NCBI GenBank assembly: GCA_964428215.1
Contig: CAYRXO010000056.1
Location: forward strand, 1-19,217
DNA length: 19,217 bases
Direction: 5' to 3'
Source: Accumulibacter sp964428215
GTDB lineage: Bacteria; Pseudomonadota; Gammaproteobacteria; Burkholderiales; Rhodocyclaceae
Positions 15,869 through 19,217 of the stretch are shown here, in pieces; within the stretch, counting starts at the first letter, position 1, and each line of letters starts with the position of its first letter. A model generated the notes under the pieces. The model made no database searches, was not told where the DNA came from, and saw nothing but the letters and a program-made list of their open reading frames with translations. The translations under genes were made by a program, and so were the position numbers.

Positions 15869-17527
15869 ATGAGCAAACTGACTATCAGCAATAAATTTCT
15901 GTTGTTGCTCGTTCTGACGGTTGTTTCGCTGCTCTTCGTCGGCGGCTTCGGGTTGTACAGGATGAGCCGGATCGAGCGCAGCTTTGCGCAGTCTGCCAAT
16001 CGTCAACAGTTGCTGCTCAAAGCGGTTGATCAGGGGCGCAGCGCCCAGGTGGCATACAAGATTCAGATTCAGGAGTGGAAGAACATCCTCCTGCGCGGCA
16101 AGGACCCGGCTGCTTTCGACAAGTACCGTCACGCATTCGAAGAAGCGGGTAAGACGGTAGCCAACGAACTGCAATCTGTCGCCAAACTGGCCGGCGAACT
16201 GGGAGCAAGCGACCGCTTGAAAGTTGAAGCGACTTTGGCGCCGATCCAGACGCTGGAAAAAACCTATCTCGAGGCGTTGAAAAATTATGACCGGACACAA
16301 GCGGACCCGGCGGAGACTGTCGACCTGGCTGTCAAAGGGCTGGACAGGGAGCCGACCAAACGCCTGGACGGCATGATTCTGGAATTGCAGGCGCTGGCGA
16401 AAGAAAGCAGTCTTGCCGAACAAGCGGCGGTTGCCGACAGTTATCGTGCAGCGCAAATCGGTCTGGCGCTGTTTCTGGCGGCGACGATTGCACTTCTCGC
16501 GCTTCTCTCGTGGCGCATCATCGTCTCGATTACCGGACCGATTCGTCGTCTCGAAGAAAGCATGATGCGCATCGCACAGACCGATGACCTGACCCTCCGT
16601 CTCGAAAGTCAGGGTCGTGATGAAATCTCCCGCGTCGCCGGCGCCTTTAACGGCATGATCACCGAGATGTCGCAAGTCATCGCCAAAGTGACCGATTCAG
16701 CCCAGTCGGTGGCGGCGTCGGCCAGCGAAATGGCCGGCATGGCCGATAATCTGCAGAACGAGTCGCGCGAACAGGCGCAGTCGGTGGCTGCCAACGCCGC
16801 TTCGGTCGAACAGCTGACCGTGTCGATTGGCACGGTGACCGACGTGGCTGAACAAGTGCGTGATCGTGCTCAGGCGAGCGTCGGCATGACGCAAGGCGCC
16901 AACCAGCAATTGTCCACCCTGTTGCAGGAAATTGCCGGCATCGAAACGGCCGTCGGCGGAATTGCCCGTGTCGTCGAAAGCTTCGTACACAGTACGGGGA
17001 CGATCACCCGCATGACCCAGCAGGTACGCGAAATCGCCGATCAGACCAATTTATTGGCCTTGAATGCAGCCATCGAAGCGGCGCGCGCCGGCGAACAAGG
17101 GCGCGGTTTCGCTGTCGTCGCTGACGAGGTACGTAAACTCGCCGAGAAATCTGCCCAGTCGGCGGTTGGGATCGATGAGGTGGCCAATCAAATCATTCGC
17201 CAGACCGGTGAGGTTCGCGACACCATCGATACCGGTAAACGCTCCGTGCAGACCTGCGCCGCGATCGCCGGACAACTCGATCAGACGCTGGGGGATGCGC
17301 GCCAAGCGGTCGAAAATGCCAGCCAGGGAATGGATGATATCGCTACGTCGGTCAAGGAACAGTGCCAGTCGAGTACCGAAATCGCCCAGACCGTTGAAAA
17401 AATGGCCGATTCAGCTGAAGAAACCCGTCGGGTGGCGACGCAGGTCAGTCAGTCGGCGAGCCACTTGCACGAAGCGGCAGCGGTATTGGCGACATCGATT
17501 GCCAGCTTCCGGGTGGCGGCAATCTGA
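15869..17527 (+). CDS. methyl-accepting chemotaxis protein
   Basis: This transmembrane chemoreceptor has 552 residues. TM1 lies at about 10-30, then a helical periplasmic sensor (31-195) of four-helix-bundle type with the stretch QEWKNILLRGKDPAAFDKY, often seen in 4HB-type receptors. TM2 is at about 196-214, HAMP about 215-270 (ITGPIRRLEESMMRIAQTDD, DEISRVAGAFNGM), and a long cytoplasmic coiled coil follows. The hairpin tip that binds CheA/CheW is REIADQTNLLALNAAIEAAR, then AGEQGRGFAVVADEVRKLAE (387-426). No C-terminal pentapeptide for CheR/CheB binding is present. GGAAAG at 15860-15865 precedes ATG 15869. No che genes are nearby, so it is an orphan receptor; ligand unknown. It converges on the ABC-F remnant, with a short CGGCTGCAGCCG palindrome (17532-17543) between them. 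Confidence 0.96.
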   Translation: MSKLTISNKFLLLLVLTVVSLLFVGGFGLYRMSRIERSFAQSANRQQLLLKAVDQGRSAQVAYKIQIQEWKNILLRGKDPAAFDKYRHAFEEAGKTVANELQSVAKLAGELGASDRLKVEATLAPIQTLEKTYLEALKNYDRTQADPAETVDLAVKGLDREPTKRLDGMILELQALAKESSLAEQAAVADSYRAAQIGLALFLAATIALLALLSWRIIVSITGPIRRLEESMMRIAQTDDLTLRLESQGRDEISRVAGAFNGMITEMSQVIAKVTDSAQSVAASASEMAGMADNLQNESREQAQSVAANAASVEQLTVSIGTVTDVAEQVRDRAQASVGMTQGANQQLSTLLQEIAGIETAVGGIARVVESFVHSTGTITRMTQQVREIADQTNLLALNAAIEAARAGEQGRGFAVVADEVRKLAEKSAQSAVGIDEVANQIIRQTGEVRDTIDTGKRSVQTCAAIAGQLDQTLGDARQAVENASQGMDDIATSVKEQCQSSTEIAQTVEKMADSAEETRRVATQVSQSASHLHEAAAVLATSIASFRVAAI

Positions 17528-17557
17528 ACATCGGCTGCAGCCGGCCAAGCTGTCCGC

Positions 17558-17843
17558 TCAACCGGCGCGCATCGTTTCCAGGGCTTCCCAGCGTTCGAGC
17601 AGAGCGAGCAATTCTTCGTCGATCTCGTTCAGGCGCGCCGAAACTTGCGCCGCTTCCGACGAAGCCGACTGATACAGCGCTGGATCGGCCAGGCGTTCGC
17701 CGAGGCGTTTCTGCTCGGCTTCGAGGACAGCGATGCGCTGTGGCAGTTCGTCGAGTTCGCGTGCTTCCTTCCATGACAGTTTGCCGGCCGCTTTCGCGCG
17801 CGCTGGTTTAACCGCTTCGGCTGGCTGCGGCGCGCGGTTTCGG
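17558..17843 (-). pseudogene. uup: ABC-F ATPase (Uup-like), C-terminal remnant cut by an IS
   Basis: About 94 codons remain. The part KLSWKEARELDELPQRIAVL, then EAEQKRLGERLADPALYQ and LNEIDEELLALLERWEALE, matches the C-terminal coiled-coil domain of Uup-type ABC-F proteins, preceded by their basic Ala/Pro-rich linker (VKPARAKAAG). Both ATPase domains are missing. The frame runs straight into the end of the ISAzo13-type element at 17843/17844; an apparent ATG at 17860 lies within the IS and is an accident. Uup binds DNA or ribosomes and limits precise transposon excision in E. coli; the role here is inferred from family only. The rest of the gene may lie beyond the right edge, past the nested elements. 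Confidence 0.8.
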
Positions 17844-19169
17844 TTAGGTGATATCCTCAATCATTCATGATGTTGTATGCGATATTTTTAGTCGATTTTG
17901 AGATTAGAGGTATTGTTGATGGAGGTCGCCACGGTAGGTGAAAGGCAGGTGTCTCTTGAAGCCGTCCACCTGGAAGATATCCGGCTTGCTGCGAGCAAAA
18001 TGACGGGGGCGAGGCGCAGGGCGTTTCAGGCGGAGATGGCGTTGAAATACTGTCGTGGCAGTGCTCGGCGTGCTGAGGAAGTTTTCGGCTGGAGTCGGCA
18101 GGCCGTGCAGCGGGGTCTGCATGAGAAACGTACTGGTATCGTTTGTCTGAGCTCCACGCGTTCTGCTGCGGTGCGAAATTATGGGAGAAGAAACACCCGG
18201 AGGTGGCGCAAGCCCTGTGGGAACTGGCGGCAAGTCATGCCCAACAAGATCTCACTTTCCGCACGACCTTGTCGTTCACCCGCCTGACGGCCGAGGAAAC
18301 CATCAAGCCGTTGCGAGCGCAGGGATTTGCCGACGATGTGCTGCCTTCCCGACGCGGCCTGTCGGAAGTATTGAACCGCAACGGGTACCGGTTGCGTTCG
18401 GTGCTTCAGGCCAAACCCCAAAAAAAGTCCCTGAAACGGACGCCATTTTCGCCAATGTCCGGGAACGTGACCGCCATGGCCAAGACGAAGAGGTCATGCG
18501 CTTGAGCATGGACGGCAAGGCGACGGTGAATATTGGCGACGACTCGCGCGGTGGCAAGACGCGGGGTGACCACCGTGCCGCCGACCAAGACATGGAGTGC
18601 GAGGAAAAACACATGCCGTTTGGTATCGTCCATGAAGACAGTGGGTCCCTCCCTCTGTCCTTCGGAAGCTCGGCGAAGACAGCGATTTCATCATCGACCG
18701 TCTCTACGCCTAGTGGGAGCGTCAAGCAGCCGAGGAGTGTGCTCGCGTCACACACATCCCAACGAAGGCCGATAACGGACCGGAGAGCAATGGCCGGCGC
18801 ACGCAATTTCTCAAACACATCGTCGAGTTCGCCGATCACATCGGCCAGTCCATCCGCCTCCTCTACTATCCGCCGTACCACAGCAAATACAATCCGGTGG
18901 AGCGTTGCTGGGGAATCCTGGAAAAGCACTGGAATGGCGCCAGGCGGACCGATACCCAAACGATGTTGGCGTGGGCCAAGAGTATGACTTGGAAAGGCGT
19001 TCATCCCGTCGTCGAACTGAGCCGCACGGTTTATGAGAAAGGAGTCACGGTGGCCAAGGATGCCATGCAAGCTGTCGGGTCCCAGCTGGAAAGAAACCCG
19101 CTCCTACCTAAGTGGGACATCCTGATCCGACCAGCCTGCCCGGTATGAACATTCGTAGAAATCACCTAA
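17844..19169 (+). mobile_element. ISAzo13-family element, decayed
   Basis: The element is about 1.33 kb. Its ends share TTAGGTGAT (17844-17852, and inverted at 19161-19169). The similarity continues imperfectly inward, 14 of 21 bases from GTGAT to TTCAT. One transposase frame set fills the interior. It interrupts an ABC-F gene on the left. The right flank is hidden because a second element begins inside the last four bases (CTAA), so no target duplication can be scored. Confidence 0.8.
17919..19148 (+). pseudogene. ISAzo13-family transposase, three frameshifts and one stop
   Basis: The pieces read through one family protein. Frame 1 from ATG 17919 (AGAGG upstream) gives RRRAFQAEMALKYCRGSARR and AEEVFGWSRQAVQRGLHE up to about 18145. 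A second frame gives KHPEVAQALWELAASHAQQD and FRTTLSFTRLTAEE up to AKPQKK near 18425. A third gives VPETDAIFANVRERD and LSMDGKATVNIGDDSRGGKT up to about 18680. The fourth gives DFIIDRLYA, a TAG stop at 18711, then KADNGPESNGRRTQF, LLYYPPYHSKYNPVERCWGI and LPKWDI. The acidic triad (SMDGK, KADNG, NPVER) is all present but split over frames. The stop replaces a Trp codon (TGG to TAG). At 18420-18427 the change falls on a run of seven A then G. Inactive as read. Confidence 0.88.
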
Positions 19170-19217
19170 GGAAACGCAGATTTATTCCCGCCAGCCCCCA
19201 CACTTAATATGACAATG
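19166..19217. mobile_element. left end of an IS5-type element or MITE, cut by the window edge
   Basis: CTAA (19166-19169) followed by GGAAACGCAGATTTATT (19170-19186) repeats, base for base, the left end of the small element at 2548-2568. The sequence after the 17-bp end differs from that element, so this is a different or larger member using the same transposase type. Its insertion site is the right tip of the ISAzo13-type element. Confidence 0.75.

Noticed and set aside
17558..17860. Intact 100-residue protein in place of the ABC-F remnant
   Set aside because: Its first codons, including the ATG, come from the IS terminus; the remainder is plainly the end of a much larger ABC-F protein.

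Overview
The window looks like chromosomal DNA of a GC-rich betaproteobacterium, most likely Rhodocyclales (the Accumulibacter/Dechloromonas/Azoarcus/Zoogloea neighbourhood). This is inferred from the house-keeping order hda, HAD phosphatase, pcnB, folK, deoxynucleoside kinase, panB, panC, from a PEP-CTERM exported protein behind a sigma-54-type promoter, and from remnants of ISAzo13-, IS30- and IS5-type elements. No database search was possible; every name rests on motifs read from the translation.

Layout. Positions 1-1082 (minus) hold the 5' part of a gamma-glutamyltransferase-like gene that runs off the left edge. Divergent from it is a polytopic membrane protein (1258-2391). A gene-free stretch follows with a 99-bp IS5-type MITE flanked by CTAA. 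Next are an exported ATP-dependent DNA ligase of the LigE type (2920-3777) and a PEP-CTERM protein (4208-5197) with its own -24/-12 promoter and a strong terminator. Positions 5309-6172 are remnants: a decayed IS30-family copy and a 150-bp repeat with 30-bp inverted ends.

The core block follows. purM (minus) is divergent from hda, a HAD-IB hydrolase, pcnB and folK (plus), which are closely spaced and probably one operon. A small lipoprotein gene on the minus strand separates folK from the deoxynucleoside kinase, panB and panC run. panD has its own near-consensus promoter and terminator. Together panB, panC and panD make pantothenate; folK serves folate synthesis, purM and the deoxynucleoside kinase serve nucleotide supply, hda controls replication initiation, and pcnB marks RNA for decay.

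The right part holds a NYN-LOTUS protein with a long disordered tail (minus), a methyl-accepting chemotaxis protein (plus), and the last ~94 codons of an ABC-F ATPase (Uup-like). The ABC-F gene is cut by a decayed ISAzo13-family element, and an IS5-type element has inserted exactly into that element's right tip. I found no CRISPR array, tRNA, rRNA or prophage. I do not see a clearly new multi-gene system. The best leads are the sigma-54/PEP-CTERM promoter region, the shared IS5-type ends, the HAD enzyme with Asn at the nucleophile position, and the 6-kb left segment of exported or membrane proteins.
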